Positions 33,672 to 41,680 are shown, counted from the first letter of the stretch. The stretch is 64,000 nucleotides of DNA from Verrucomicrobiota bacterium (GCA_023391285.1 JAEWBF010000131.1:32197-96196), one strand, 5' to 3'. Program-made: numbers and translations. The notes: generated by a model not told the origin, from the letters alone.

Positions 33672-34397
33672 ATGAGACGGGTGGATTTGAATTGCGATGT
33701 CGGAGAAGGAATCGGCAACGATGCGGCGATCATGCGATGGATCACGTCGGCGAACATCGCGTGCGGGGCGCATGCGGGAGATGTGAAGACGTTGCGAGAA
33801 ACGGTGAACCTGGCGCGCGAGTTTGGCGTCGCGGTGGGCGCGCATCCGGGGTTTGCGGATCGGGCGAACTTTGGACGGAAGGAGTGGGTGTTGACTGCGG
33901 CGGAAATCGAACGGCTGGTGACGGAGCAAGTGGAGGCGCTCGGGAAAATCACGGAAGTCCGGCATGTGAAGCCGCATGGTGCGCTTTACAATATCGCGGC
34001 GCGAGAGGCGCGGGTGGCGGCGGCGATTGCGCGGGCGGTGCGAGCGCTCGATGAGCGACTGATGTTGTTCGGACTCGCGGGGAGCGAATTGGTGCGAGCG
34101 GGGCGGGCGTGCGGGTTGCGCGTCGTGGAGGAGGTTTTTGCGGATCGCCGGTATCGAGCGGATGGGACGTTGGTGCCGCGGAGCGAGGCAGGAGCGGTTA
34201 TTGAAGATGAAGGCGAGGCGGTGGAGCAGGTGCTGCGGATGGTGAGCGACGGCGAGGTGCGGGCGGTGGAGGGCGGGCGCGTGACGATCGTGGCCGACAC
34301 GATTTGCCTGCATGGGGATGGAGCGCAGGCGGTTGAATTCGCGCGGCGGATACGGACGGAGTTGGAGCGCGCGGGGGTGACGGTCGCGGCGGTGTAG
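33672..34397 (+). CDS. pxpA: 5-oxoprolinase subunit A (LamB/YcsF family)
   Basis: A 241-residue protein with the usual start VDLNCDVGEGIGND and metal-site-like motifs: ITSANIACGAHAGD, GVAVGAHPGFADRANFGRK, HVKPHGALYNIAA and EVFADRRYRADGTLVPR. It is the third subunit of the pyroglutamate-opening enzyme. The gene order pxpB-pxpC-pxpA forms one operon. The TAG stop sits in TGTAG, followed by a short GACGC/GCGTC hairpin. Confidence 0.94.
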   Translation: MRRVDLNCDVGEGIGNDAAIMRWITSANIACGAHAGDVKTLRETVNLAREFGVAVGAHPGFADRANFGRKEWVLTAAEIERLVTEQVEALGKITEVRHVKPHGALYNIAAREARVAAAIARAVRALDERLMLFGLAGSELVRAGRACGLRVVEEVFADRRYRADGTLVPRSEAGAVIEDEGEAVEQVLRMVSDGEVRAVEGGRVTIVADTICLHGDGAQAVEFARRIRTELERAGVTVAAV

Positions 34398-34419
34398 CCC
34401 GGACGCGGAGCGAGGCGTC
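34393..34419 (+). repeat. Possible plus-strand 3'-end hairpin after pxpA
   Basis: TGTAG (34393-34397) contains the pxpA TAG stop and is followed by arms GACGC (34402-34406) and GCGTC (34415-34419). Read from the upstream gene, this is the same layout as the minus-strand elements, whose heads read TGTAG. The stem is only 5 bp. Confidence 0.35.
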
Positions 34420-34424
34420 TCTTT

Positions 34425-34450
34425 GCGCGGTGGGGGCACCGCGCCTCCAT
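34425..34450 (-). repeat. 3'-end hairpin element, CTCCAT-tail type (copy 2)
   Basis: Arms GCGCGGTG (34425-34432) and CACCGCGC (34437-34444), loop GGGG, tail CTCCAT. The 26 bases are identical to 3657-3682. It lies 22 bases beyond the stop of the minus-strand PP2C gene, between convergent genes. Confidence 0.8.
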
Positions 34451-34472
34451 GGGATGAGAAGCGGGAAACTAA

Positions 34473-36206
34473 CTAAATGTCGTAGGTGACCGGCTGGATG
34501 AAGCAGGTGGTGCCGGTGGATTCGACGGCGAGCATGCAGACGTCGTCTTCGAAAATCGCGCGATTGCTGTAGCTCGCGAGTTCGGCGACGAGGTTTCCGC
34601 AGAGTTCCTCGGCGCTCGTGCCGAGGCTGTGACGAAGAAAGATCGCAAGGCGATCGTCGCCGTAGAGCTGACCTTTGGGATTGGGCGCTTCGACGACGCC
34701 GTCGGTGTAGCCGAAGAAAAGATCACCGGCGTTGAAGGAGCATTCCTGTCGCGTGTAGGTGAAGCCGGGGATGAGGCCGGCGGCGGGCTCGGGATTCGCG
34801 GAGGTGAGTTTCATCACGGAGCCGTCGGAACGCCGGATCATCGGCGCGGGATGGCCGGCGTTGCCGAAGAGGATGGAGTTCGCGGCGGTGTCGATGATGC
34901 CGAAGAAGGCGGTGGCGAAGATGGGCTGTCCGGTTTGCTCGAGGATGGGCGAGAGGCTGCGGTTGATTTCGGTGAGGACGTTGATCGGATTTTCCGCGCG
35001 TTCGCCGAGCTCGCCGACGACGCCTCGGATGAGCGCGGTGAGGAGACCGGCGCGAACGCCGTGGCCCATGACGTCGCACACGAGCACGCCGCACTTGGTG
35101 TCGGAGAGTTGAAGAATGTTGAAGAAGTCGCCGCCGAGCGTGGTGGCGGGGACGTAGCGATGGGCGAAGCGAAGTGCGCTCGATTCCGGAGGAACGCCGC
35201 GCGGGAAGACGGGGTAGGTGCGCGGGAGAAACGTTTCCTGCACCTGGCGGGCCATGAGGACGTCGGTCTCCATTTCCGTGGTGCGACGCTTGAGCTCGTT
35301 TTCGGCGGTTTTGCGCTGGGTGATGTCGTGGCTGATGCCGACGATGCCGACGATGTTGTCGTTGACGTCGCGCAGCGGAACCTTGGTGGTGAGAGCCCAA
35401 TGAGGTTCGCCGGCGGAGTAGTCGGATTTCTCGTGATTGAGAATCGCGTGGCCGGTTGAAATCACCTGGCGATCGTCGGCGAGCGCCTGGCGGCCGCGTT
35501 CGTTGGGGAAGAAATCGAGCGTGGTGCGCCCGGTGGCTTCGGCCTGTTCGTGCAGGCCGAGCATGAGAAGGTGGGCGAGGTTGTTGAGGAGATAGCGGGA
35601 CGAAGTATCCTTAACGTAAATACGCGCCGGGAGGTGATCGATGATCGTGCGCAGGAGGTTGCGTTCCTCGATGAGTTTTTCCTCGGCTTTTTTGGCGGCG
35701 GTGGCGTCGCGGGTGAGTCCGAAGGTGCCGATGATGCGGCCGGCGGAGTCGCGCCAGGCCATCTTGGTGGCGGAGCCCCAGGCGACGCTGCCGTCCTTGA
35801 GCGTCAGCTTTTCCATCTTGGCGACCATGGGGACGCCGGTGCGGATGATTTCCTGTTCCTGGGCGTAAGCGACGTCGGCGTGAACGGCGGCGAAAAGATC
35901 GTGATCGGATTTGCCGACGACATCGTCGGCGGAACCGATGCCGTGCCATTTGGCGTAAGCTTGGTTGACGCGGACGAAGCGACTTTGGAGGTCCTTGAAA
36001 TAGATTCGATCGGGGATCGTATCCATCAAGACTCGCAGGATCGCAGAATCGAGGGCTTCTCCCGTGGGCAGGGGGCCGCCGATCACCGGGGGAAATGGCG
36101 GATTAGACGAGGCTGAGGCGGAGTGGGACACGGAAGGATCGACGCCGGTCGGAGAACCGTCCGGTGGTTGCACGGGAAGAAATGCGAGCCGGCGCGGCTT
36201 TGGCAA
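34473..36206 (-). CDS. PAS-PAS-PP2C (SpoIIE-type) serine phosphatase
   Basis: A 577-residue soluble protein. PAS 1 spans ~58-175 (LMDTIPDRIYFKDLQSRFVR) and PAS 2 spans ~185-300 (RTIIDHLPARIYVKDTSSRY; GIVGISHDITQRK). A short helical linker follows. The PP2C/SpoIIE domain spans ~325-570, with metal-binding motifs GGDFFNIL, CDVMGHGVRAGL and FFGYTDGVVEA. Such enzymes usually dephosphorylate an anti-sigma-factor antagonist in a partner-switching cascade. No anti-sigma or STAS gene is nearby. The PAS domains probably sense a small ligand or redox state; no cofactor residue can be named. Confidence 0.9.
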   Translation of the reverse strand: MPKPRRLAFLPVQPPDGSPTGVDPSVSHSASASSNPPFPPVIGGPLPTGEALDSAILRVLMDTIPDRIYFKDLQSRFVRVNQAYAKWHGIGSADDVVGKSDHDLFAAVHADVAYAQEQEIIRTGVPMVAKMEKLTLKDGSVAWGSATKMAWRDSAGRIIGTFGLTRDATAAKKAEEKLIEERNLLRTIIDHLPARIYVKDTSSRYLLNNLAHLLMLGLHEQAEATGRTTLDFFPNERGRQALADDRQVISTGHAILNHEKSDYSAGEPHWALTTKVPLRDVNDNIVGIVGISHDITQRKTAENELKRRTTEMETDVLMARQVQETFLPRTYPVFPRGVPPESSALRFAHRYVPATTLGGDFFNILQLSDTKCGVLVCDVMGHGVRAGLLTALIRGVVGELGERAENPINVLTEINRSLSPILEQTGQPIFATAFFGIIDTAANSILFGNAGHPAPMIRRSDGSVMKLTSANPEPAAGLIPGFTYTRQECSFNAGDLFFGYTDGVVEAPNPKGQLYGDDRLAIFLRHSLGTSAEELCGNLVAELASYSNRAIFEDDVCMLAVESTGTTCFIQPVTYDI

Positions 36207-36303
36207 CGTTTCGTGACGCGCCCGCGTGGGACGTTGCGCAAGTTGCGCGGCGGCAGATGTCTGACGTGCGACGCCGCAAAAGACCGGCGGTGCGTCGACG
36301 AGC

Positions 36304-36330
36304 GGCGGGGTCGGGAGACCCCGCCCTACA
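36304..36330 (-). repeat. 3'-end hairpin element, CTACA-tail type (copy 2)
   Basis: Arms GGCGGGGTC (36304-36312) and GACCCCGCC (36317-36325), loop GGGA, tail CTACA (36326-36330). The 30 bases are identical to 27991-28020. It lies 8 bases from the ychF stop codon (36339-36341) on the minus strand. Confidence 0.85.
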
Positions 36331-36338
36331 ACAAAGCT

Positions 36339-37442
36339 TCAATTGTTGAAGCGGAAGAGGGCGACGTCGCCGTCGGCGAAAACGTATTCCTTGCCTTCGA
36401 GCCGGTATTTGCCGGCGTCGCGCGCGGCGGCGACGCTGCCGAGAGTCGAGAGGTCGTTGTAGGAAACGACCTCGGCTTTGATGAAGCCCTTTTCGAAATC
36501 GGTGTGGATGACGCCGGCCGCTTGCGGAGCTTTCCAGCCCTTCTTGATCGTCCAGGCGCGGACCTCTTTTTCACCGGCGGTGAAGTAAGTTTGGAGACCG
36601 AGCAGCGCGTAAGTGGCGCGGATCAGCGCGGAGACGCCGGAGTCGTCGACGCCGAGATCCTGGAGAAAAGCTTTCGCCTCTTCGGGCGAGAGATCGATGA
36701 GTTCGGCTTCGATCTTGGCGCTGATCGGAACGTAGGCCGCGTCGTGATGCGTGCGGACGTATTCGGCGACCTTTTGGACAAACGGATTTTGCTCGGCGGT
36801 CGCGAGGTCGGATTCGGCGACGTTGCAGGCGAAGAGAACGGGTTTGGCGGTGAGAAGCTGGAAAAGCTTCATCAATGTTTTCTCGTCGTCCGTCGCGGCG
36901 AGCGTGTTGGCGGTTTTGCCGGCGTTGAGATGCGGCTCGAGTTTTTGGAGGAGGGCGACCTCGGCCTGCGCTTCCTTGTCGCCGGACTTGGCCTTCTTCT
37001 GCGTTTTTTCGATGCGTTTGGTGACGGCGTCGAGGTCGGCGAGGACCAGCTCGGTGGTGATGACCTCGATGTCGCGAACCGGATCGACGCCGCCCATGGT
37101 GTGGACGACGTCGGGATCTTCGAAGCAGCGGACGACCTGAACGATCGCGTCGACCTCGCGGATGTTGGCGAGGAATTGGTTGCCGAGACCTTCGCCCTTG
37201 CTGGCGCCGGCGACGAGACCGGCGATGTCGACGAACTCGATGGCGGCGGGGATGACGACCTGGGTCTTTGCGATTTTCTGCAGGATCGCGAGACGCTCGT
37301 CGGGCACGGTGACGACGCCGACGTTGGGATCGATCGTGCAGAACGGGTAGTTGGCCGCCTCGGCTTTGCGGGAGCGGGTGAGGGCGTTGAAGAGGGTGGA
37401 CTTGCCGACGTTGGGCAGGCCGACGATGCCAGCTTTGAGCAT
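36339..37442 (-). CDS. ychF: Redox-regulated ATPase YchF
   Basis: A 367-residue OBG-family P-loop protein. G1 is GLPNVGKSTLFNAL near residue 8 and G3 is DIAGLVAGASKGEGLGNQFL. A coiled-coil insertion lies in the middle and a TGS domain at the C-terminus (TYFTAGEKEVRAWTIKKGWK, then DFEKGFIKAEVV). The NKxD-like G4 motif is altered, as expected for this ATP-preferring family. It binds ribosomes and responds to oxidative stress. The start MLKAGIVGLPNVGKST (37442) is preferred over 37469. Confidence 0.96.
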   Translation of the reverse strand: MLKAGIVGLPNVGKSTLFNALTRSRKAEAANYPFCTIDPNVGVVTVPDERLAILQKIAKTQVVIPAAIEFVDIAGLVAGASKGEGLGNQFLANIREVDAIVQVVRCFEDPDVVHTMGGVDPVRDIEVITTELVLADLDAVTKRIEKTQKKAKSGDKEAQAEVALLQKLEPHLNAGKTANTLAATDDEKTLMKLFQLLTAKPVLFACNVAESDLATAEQNPFVQKVAEYVRTHHDAAYVPISAKIEAELIDLSPEEAKAFLQDLGVDDSGVSALIRATYALLGLQTYFTAGEKEVRAWTIKKGWKAPQAAGVIHTDFEKGFIKAEVVSYNDLSTLGSVAAARDAGKYRLEGKEYVFADGDVALFRFNN

Positions 37443-37482
37443 AAGCGCGGAACGTCTCGCGCACGGCAACGCTGGTCAACGG

Positions 37483-37500
37483 AAAAGCCGGTGGGCCGGC
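37483..37500 (-). terminator. Intrinsic terminator of the SIMPL gene
   Basis: Arms GCCGG (37487-37491) and CCGGC (37496-37500) around TGGG. On the minus strand the hairpin is followed by TTTT (37483-37486). It lies 7 bases after the stop of the minus-strand gene at 37508. The T-tract is short. Confidence 0.45.
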
Positions 37501-37507
37501 GTGCGGC

Positions 37508-38227
37508 TTATTCCAGGAAGAAGTCGACGGTGGTGACGACGCGCAGGATTTTGCGTTCGGGCGTGGCGATGTCGCGGTCGTAGATTTCGAGAGCGCCCTG
37601 GGTGGCGCGGCGCATGGCCCCGACCTCGGCGTGGGAGTCTTGCGCGAACTTTTCGGCGGCGGCGCGGGCGTTGGCGGTGGCCTCGGCGATCATCTCGGGT
37701 TTGATGCCGTTGATGTCGGCAAAGAGAAACTCGGGGCGGTCGCTGTAGTCGTTGTTGGCGAGGGTGATTCCCTGTTCGAGGAGTGTATCCGCGGATTGGA
37801 TAGCGGCTTTCACCACATCGACCTGCTCGCTGCGGACGACGAGGGTGACGACGGCTTTGTAGCGCGGAAGCGCGGAGCGACCGCTGTCGTTGCGCAGGTA
37901 GTTATCCTCCTCGCGATCCGACACGGTGGGCAGGCCGAAAGTGATGTGGGCGGGAGAGATTTGATGCTCGGCGAGGAAGCCGAGAACCGTGGTGCGCGCG
38001 GCGGCCATGGCGTTTTGCAGCGCGGGAAGGTCGTCGGCGGAGACCGCGAAACGCAGCGGCCAGATCGCGAGCGTGGCGGTGACCTCGCGTTCGGAAAGAC
38101 CTTTGACGGTAAGATAGCGATCGAAGGCGCGGCCTTTTTGGACGGCGCGGCCGACTTGGAAGCCGAAGATGGCCAGACCGGCGGCGAGCGTGAGACCGAG
38201 CACGGCGAAGGCGCGAGTGGAGATCAT
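37508..38227 (-). CDS. SIMPL domain (DUF541) protein
   Basis: A 239-residue protein. An N-terminal membrane anchor or signal (AFAVLGLTLAAGLAIFGFQV) is followed by the SIMPL pattern: YLTVKGLSEREVTATLAIW; VSDREEDNYLRNDSGRSAL; YKAVVTLVVRSEQVDVVKAA; and the C-terminal ATANARAAAEKFAQDSHAEVG. SIMPL proteins are periplasmic or outer-surface proteins of unclear function, some linked to oxidative stress. The gene stands alone between ychF and dedA. Confidence 0.85.
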   Translation of the reverse strand: MISTRAFAVLGLTLAAGLAIFGFQVGRAVQKGRAFDRYLTVKGLSEREVTATLAIWPLRFAVSADDLPALQNAMAAARTTVLGFLAEHQISPAHITFGLPTVSDREEDNYLRNDSGRSALPRYKAVVTLVVRSEQVDVVKAAIQSADTLLEQGITLANNDYSDRPEFLFADINGIKPEMIAEATANARAAAEKFAQDSHAEVGAMRRATQGALEIYDRDIATPERKILRVVTTVDFFLE

Positions 38228-38335
38228 GGTAGAAGCGGCGAAGGCATGGTGGTGCCAACGCGCGTGTTTCGCGCCAATCTCAAATCCGACTCGTTCGAGG
38301 AATTTGTGCGCGGAAGACGGGCGCGCGCTCGATGG

Positions 38336-38938
38336 CTAGTGCGCTGCGCGGCTTTGGCGGACGGCGCGGACGATGAGCGTGAGCACGATGCCGACGACGA
38401 CCGCGGTGCTGATTGGGCCGATGACTTTCTCAACCTGTTCGTAGTTGCTGCCGAGGGCGCGGCCGGCGCCAGCGAGGATCGAGGACCATACGGCCGAACC
38501 GAGGGTGGTGTAGGCCAGGAATTGCGGCAGCGGCATCCGCGAGACTCCGGCGGGAATGGAGATGAGGGAGCGGATGCCGGGAATGACGCGGCAGAGTAGA
38601 ACGGTTTTGCCGCCGTGGCGTTCGAACCAGGCGTGCGATTTGTCGAGGTCTTTGGGTGATAAGCCGACCCACTTGCCGTGTTTTTGGGCCCAACGTCGCA
38701 AACGCTCTTCACCGGCCCAGTGGCCGAGATAGTAGAGAGGGATGGCGCCGAGGACGGAGCCGGCGGTGCCGGCGACAATGACAAATAGAAGCGAAAGCTC
38801 GCCCTGTGTGCTGATGAAACCGGCGAGCGGCATGATCAGCTCGGAAGGGATTGGCGGGAAAACGTTTTCCAGAATCATCAGAAAAACGATTCCAGCGTAG
38901 GAAAACTGCTCCATCGTGGATTTGATCCATTCGCTCAT
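38336..38938 (-). CDS. DedA family membrane protein
   Basis: A 200-residue integral membrane protein. DedA hallmarks: ENVFPPIPSELIMPLAGF near residue 25, a glycine-rich segment (AGTAGSVLGAIPLYYLGHWAG), FERHGGKTVLLCRVIPGIRS, and PAGVSRMPLPQFLAYTTLGS. The family includes undecaprenyl-phosphate and phospholipid flippases needed for envelope homeostasis; the substrate here is unknown. The E/P-rich first loop and the R-x-x-P-x-x-R motif are intact. Confidence 0.9.
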   Translation of the reverse strand: MSEWIKSTMEQFSYAGIVFLMILENVFPPIPSELIMPLAGFISTQGELSLLFVIVAGTAGSVLGAIPLYYLGHWAGEERLRRWAQKHGKWVGLSPKDLDKSHAWFERHGGKTVLLCRVIPGIRSLISIPAGVSRMPLPQFLAYTTLGSAVWSSILAGAGRALGSNYEQVEKVIGPISTAVVVGIVLTLIVRAVRQSRAAH

Positions 38939-39011
38939 GGGTGACGGCGAAGGATAGTCCGGGGCGGAGCGCGAAGGTTCGGCGCGCGGTGGTTAGCTGG
39001 GGACTCGGGGC

Positions 39012-39040
39012 TTGACACTCCCGGAGGCGAGAGGTGTTGT
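39012..39040 (+). promoter_or_regulatory. Predicted promoter of the rpsP operon
   Basis: TTGACA at 39012-39017, then 17 bases, then TGTTGT (39035-39040), 43 bases before the rpsP ATG. The -35 box is perfect and the -10 box weak. The context (GGGGCTTGACA) matches that of the predicted nusA promoter. Confidence 0.35.
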
Positions 39041-39083
39041 CCTCAACTTTTCCAAGCAAGCATAGCTCCGCAAAATTCCGCTC

Positions 39084-39350
39084 ATGGCACTCAAAATCCG
39101 TCTCACCAAGGTTGGCTCCGTGCATCAGCCGCTGTATCGCGTGGTCGTCGCTGAAGCGCGTTCCCGCCGCGATGGCGACGCAGTCGAAAACCTCGGCACC
39201 TACACGCCCAAGACCAAGGGCAACCCGATCAATTTGAAGCTGGATCGCGTCGACTACTGGCTGAGCAAAGGCGCCCTGCCGACGAACACGATGCACGCGA
39301 TGATCAAGAAGGCGCGTCGCGCGGCCGCGGCGAGTGCCCCGGCGGCCTGA
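39084..39350 (+). CDS. rpsP: 30S ribosomal protein S16
   Basis: An 88-residue protein with the conserved start ALKIRLTKVGSVHQPLYRVV, then AEARSRRDGDAVENLGTYTPK and DRVDYWLSKGALPTNTM. It is an assembly protein of the 30S body. It is the first gene of rpsP-trmD-rplS. rimM, which usually follows, is missing; a repeat-rich 135-bp spacer is there instead. Confidence 0.97.
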   Translation: MALKIRLTKVGSVHQPLYRVVVAEARSRRDGDAVENLGTYTPKTKGNPINLKLDRVDYWLSKGALPTNTMHAMIKKARRAAAASAPAA

Positions 39351-39364
39351 GGTTTGTTGCCTCG

Positions 39365-39475
39365 CGCAACGGGCGCAGAGGACGCCAAGGAAGCAGGTTG
39401 AATTTTGGAGCCCTGGACATGTCCGGGGCTCTTCTGTTTTCCTGTTTTGCGTCCTTCGCGGACTTGGCGTGAGGG
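39365..39475. repeat. Nested inverted repeat in the rpsP-trmD spacer
   Basis: A decamer-type tract (CGCAACGGGCGCAGAGGACG, continuing CCAAGG) at 39365-39390 is matched by a related tract in the opposite orientation at 39449-39475. In the middle is a hairpin with arms GAGCCC (39408-39413) and GGGCTC (39426-39431) around the palindrome GGACATGTCC, followed by TTCTGTTTT. The central hairpin may terminate or attenuate transcription between rpsP and trmD. Confidence 0.5.
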
Positions 39476-39485
39476 TAATCGCGCG

Positions 39486-40160
39486 ATGGCTTTGAAGATC
39501 GATGTTTTGACGCTGTTTCCGCGGATGCTGGATGGCTTCCTGGCGGAGAGCATCCTGGGCAAGGGAATTGCGGCCGGGCACCTGGCGGTGAACGTGCACG
39601 ATTTGCGGGCGTGGACGACGGACAAGCATCGCACGGCGGATGATCGGCCGTTTGGCGGCGGGGCGGGGATGGTGATGAAACCGGAGCCGGTGTTTGCGGC
39701 GATCGAGCAGGTGCAGACGCCGGGTTGTCGGCGGATTTATCTGACTCCGGATGGGACGCCGCTATCGCCTGCAATCGCGCACGAGTTGTCGCAGCAGACG
39801 CATCTGGTGATGTTGAGCGGGCATTATGAAGGAATCGATCAGCGGATTCGTGATGGTGTGATCGATCAGGAGATCAGCATTGGCGATTACGTGCTGACGA
39901 ATGGCACGCTCGCGGCGGCGGTGGTGATCGATGCGCTGGCGCGCTTCATTCCGGGCGTGCTCGGGGAGGAAAAGTCATTGACGCACGAATCCTTCACCAG
40001 CAAGTTGCTCGACTTTCCTCAATACACGCGTCCCGCCGAATTTCGGGGCATGTCCGTTCCCGAGGTTCTCCTCTCGGGCAACCATGCCGAAATCGAGAAA
40101 TGGCGGCACGCGCGACAGGTGGAAAAGACCCGCAAGGTCCGTCCCGATTTACTCAACTAA
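39486..40160 (+). CDS. trmD: tRNA (guanine(37)-N1)-methyltransferase TrmD
   Basis: A 224-residue SPOUT (trefoil-knot) methyltransferase that makes m1G37 and prevents frameshifting. Motifs: KIDVLTLFPRML; DDRPFGGGAGMVMKPEP; the S-adenosylmethionine knot LSGHYEGIDQRI with SIGDYVLTNGTLAAAVVID; and PEVLLSGNHAEIEKWR at the C-terminus. The start MALKIDVLTLFP (39486) is chosen; longer frames run into the repeat spacer. Confidence 0.96.
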   Translation: MALKIDVLTLFPRMLDGFLAESILGKGIAAGHLAVNVHDLRAWTTDKHRTADDRPFGGGAGMVMKPEPVFAAIEQVQTPGCRRIYLTPDGTPLSPAIAHELSQQTHLVMLSGHYEGIDQRIRDGVIDQEISIGDYVLTNGTLAAAVVIDALARFIPGVLGEEKSLTHESFTSKLLDFPQYTRPAEFRGMSVPEVLLSGNHAEIEKWRHARQVEKTRKVRPDLLN

Positions 40161-40169
40161 CTCACAGCC

Positions 40170-40586
40170 ATGAACCCGATCATCCAAGAAATCACCGCCG
40201 CTCAGGTGAAGAAAGACCTCGCCCCCTTCAAAGTTGGCGACGGTGTGCGCGTGCACACGAAGGTCCGCGAAGGCGACAAGGAGCGCGTGCAGATTTATGC
40301 GGGGATCGTGATCGCCCGCAAAGGTCATGGCATCCATGAGACGTTCACGGTTCGCCGCATCAGCTACGGCGAAGGCGTCGAGCGCGTGTTTCCGGTCAAC
40401 TCGCCCAATGTCGTGAAGGTCGAGGTCGAGCGTGAGTCCGAGGTCATGAAGGCGCGCCTTTACTACCTCCGTGGCCGCACCGGCAAGGCGGCGATCGCGG
40501 TGCAGGAGAAGGATCGCTCGGCCGAGATCCACGCGGCGAAGCTCGCGGCGAAGGAGCAGGCGGCGGCTCCGGCGGCGGCGAACTGA
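40170..40586 (+). CDS. rplS: 50S ribosomal protein L19
   Basis: A 138-residue protein. Conserved core: FKVGDGVRVHTKVREGDKER, QIYAGIVIARKGHGIHETFT, RRISYGEGVERVFPVNSPNV, then KARLYYLRGRTGKAA. The Ala-rich tail from ~120 extends beyond the usual ~115 residues. It lies at the 30S-50S interface. It is the last gene of the operon, 9 bases after trmD, and is followed by a strong terminator. Confidence 0.97.
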   Translation: MNPIIQEITAAQVKKDLAPFKVGDGVRVHTKVREGDKERVQIYAGIVIARKGHGIHETFTVRRISYGEGVERVFPVNSPNVVKVEVERESEVMKARLYYLRGRTGKAAIAVQEKDRSAEIHAAKLAAKEQAAAPAAAN

Positions 40587-40614
40587 TCGCGAGCGATTTA
40601 TTTTTTGGTTTTCG

Positions 40615-40643
40615 AAAGCGAGTCCCGCGGGGCTCGCTTTTTT
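40615..40643 (+). terminator. Intrinsic terminator of the rpsP-trmD-rplS operon
   Basis: Arms AAAGCGAG (40615-40622) and CTCGCTTT (40633-40640) with loop TCCCGCGGGG, then a run of T to 40643. It lies 28 bases after the rplS stop codon. Confidence 0.85.
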
Positions 40644-40663
40644 GTTGGGTGTGGCGGGAGAAC

Positions 40664-40689
40664 GGCGGCTTGGGACAAGCCGCCCTACC
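40664..40689 (-). repeat. 3'-end hairpin element, CTACC tail
   Basis: Perfect 9-bp arms GGCGGCTTG (40664-40672) and CAAGCCGCC (40676-40684), loop GGA, tail CTACC (40685-40689). The first three tail bases, CTA, are the complement of the TAG stop codon of the minus-strand nucleoside hydrolase. The stem sequence differs from the other copies but stays perfectly paired. Confidence 0.8.
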
Positions 40690-41680
40690 TCGGGAGCAGG
40701 CGTTGGGCGAGGTCGCGTTCGAAGGCGGTGCGATCCTTCCAGCGGAGTGCGACGCGAGCGGCGGGGCCGGCTTCGTCGCGGATCGTGTAGCCGTCGTCGG
40801 TGACGCGGAAGCGGACGGTTTCCGTTTCGACGAAGGATTCGTCGTAGGCGAGATAGACCGCGACGGAGTCAAAAAGCGTGGTGGAGCGGAGCGCGAAGAA
40901 ATCGCAGTTCATCCACGTGGCGCGGGGCGCCCAGATGCAGTAGTTCTCGATCAATGCGCGAAGAATAGAATCGGACGTGGCGCTCCAGATTGCGTGGTAA
41001 TCGGCTCCTTCAAGATCGATGCTTCCGCAGGTGTCGAGCGGGGTGAGCAGGATTTCGCGCCAAGGCGCGGCGAGGACGACGCGCAGCGCGGCGGGATCGA
41101 CTTTGACGTTCCACTCGGCGGCGGCGGGAGGTTTGTCGCCGTAGCCGATGTCGAAGCTGCCGTGCATGCCGACAAAACGAGCGTTGCGGGCGATCTCGGG
41201 ATGACGTTCGAGCGTTCGCGCGATCGAGGTGACGGCACTGACGGAAATGATTGTCACGGGCTCCTTGCTGTTCGCGACAAACGTGGCGAGGGCTGCGATG
41301 CCGTCGGCGTGAACCCCACCTGGATAGTTGCTCAGGTCGTAGCCTTTGATCCACGGCTCCTGGTTGCGCGGCTGTTGATCCTCGGGACCGGGGACGCCGA
41401 TTGCGATCGGCACGTCGCTGCGGTCTGCGACTTCGAGAAACTTGGCCGCGAGTTCGGCGCGATGACGCGTGTCGCCGGTGTCGGTGAGGACAAGTTTCAA
41501 ATCGAGCTCGTTGGAACGGAGAAGTTGGGCAAGGGCCCACGTATCATCGATGTCGGTCCCGATGTCGGTGTGAAACACGACGGGAATCGCCGCGCGCAGC
41601 TGCGACGCGGCCAAGAGCGTGAAGATCCCGAGCAAAACCGCCCAAGACCGGCGATTCGGATGGGCAAAGGAGAAGGTCAT
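40685..41680 (-). CDS. Secreted inosine-uridine nucleoside hydrolase-like protein
   Basis: A 331-residue protein. A signal peptide (to about QLRAA, residue 30) is followed by the calcium-site motif of the family, VVFHTDIGTDIDDTWAL. A later glycine-rich stretch, TIISVSAVTSIARTLERHPE, precedes VGMHGSFDIGYG and DTCGSIDLEG. Such enzymes cleave the N-glycosidic bond of ribonucleosides; export suggests scavenging in the periplasm. The start overlaps the stop of the upstream oxidoreductase by 4 bases. The stop codon lies inside a hairpin-element tail. Confidence 0.83.
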   Translation of the reverse strand: MTFSFAHPNRRSWAVLLGIFTLLAASQLRAAIPVVFHTDIGTDIDDTWALAQLLRSNELDLKLVLTDTGDTRHRAELAAKFLEVADRSDVPIAIGVPGPEDQQPRNQEPWIKGYDLSNYPGGVHADGIAALATFVANSKEPVTIISVSAVTSIARTLERHPEIARNARFVGMHGSFDIGYGDKPPAAAEWNVKVDPAALRVVLAAPWREILLTPLDTCGSIDLEGADYHAIWSATSDSILRALIENYCIWAPRATWMNCDFFALRSTTLFDSVAVYLAYDESFVETETVRFRVTDDGYTIRDEAGPAARVALRWKDRTAFERDLAQRLLPR

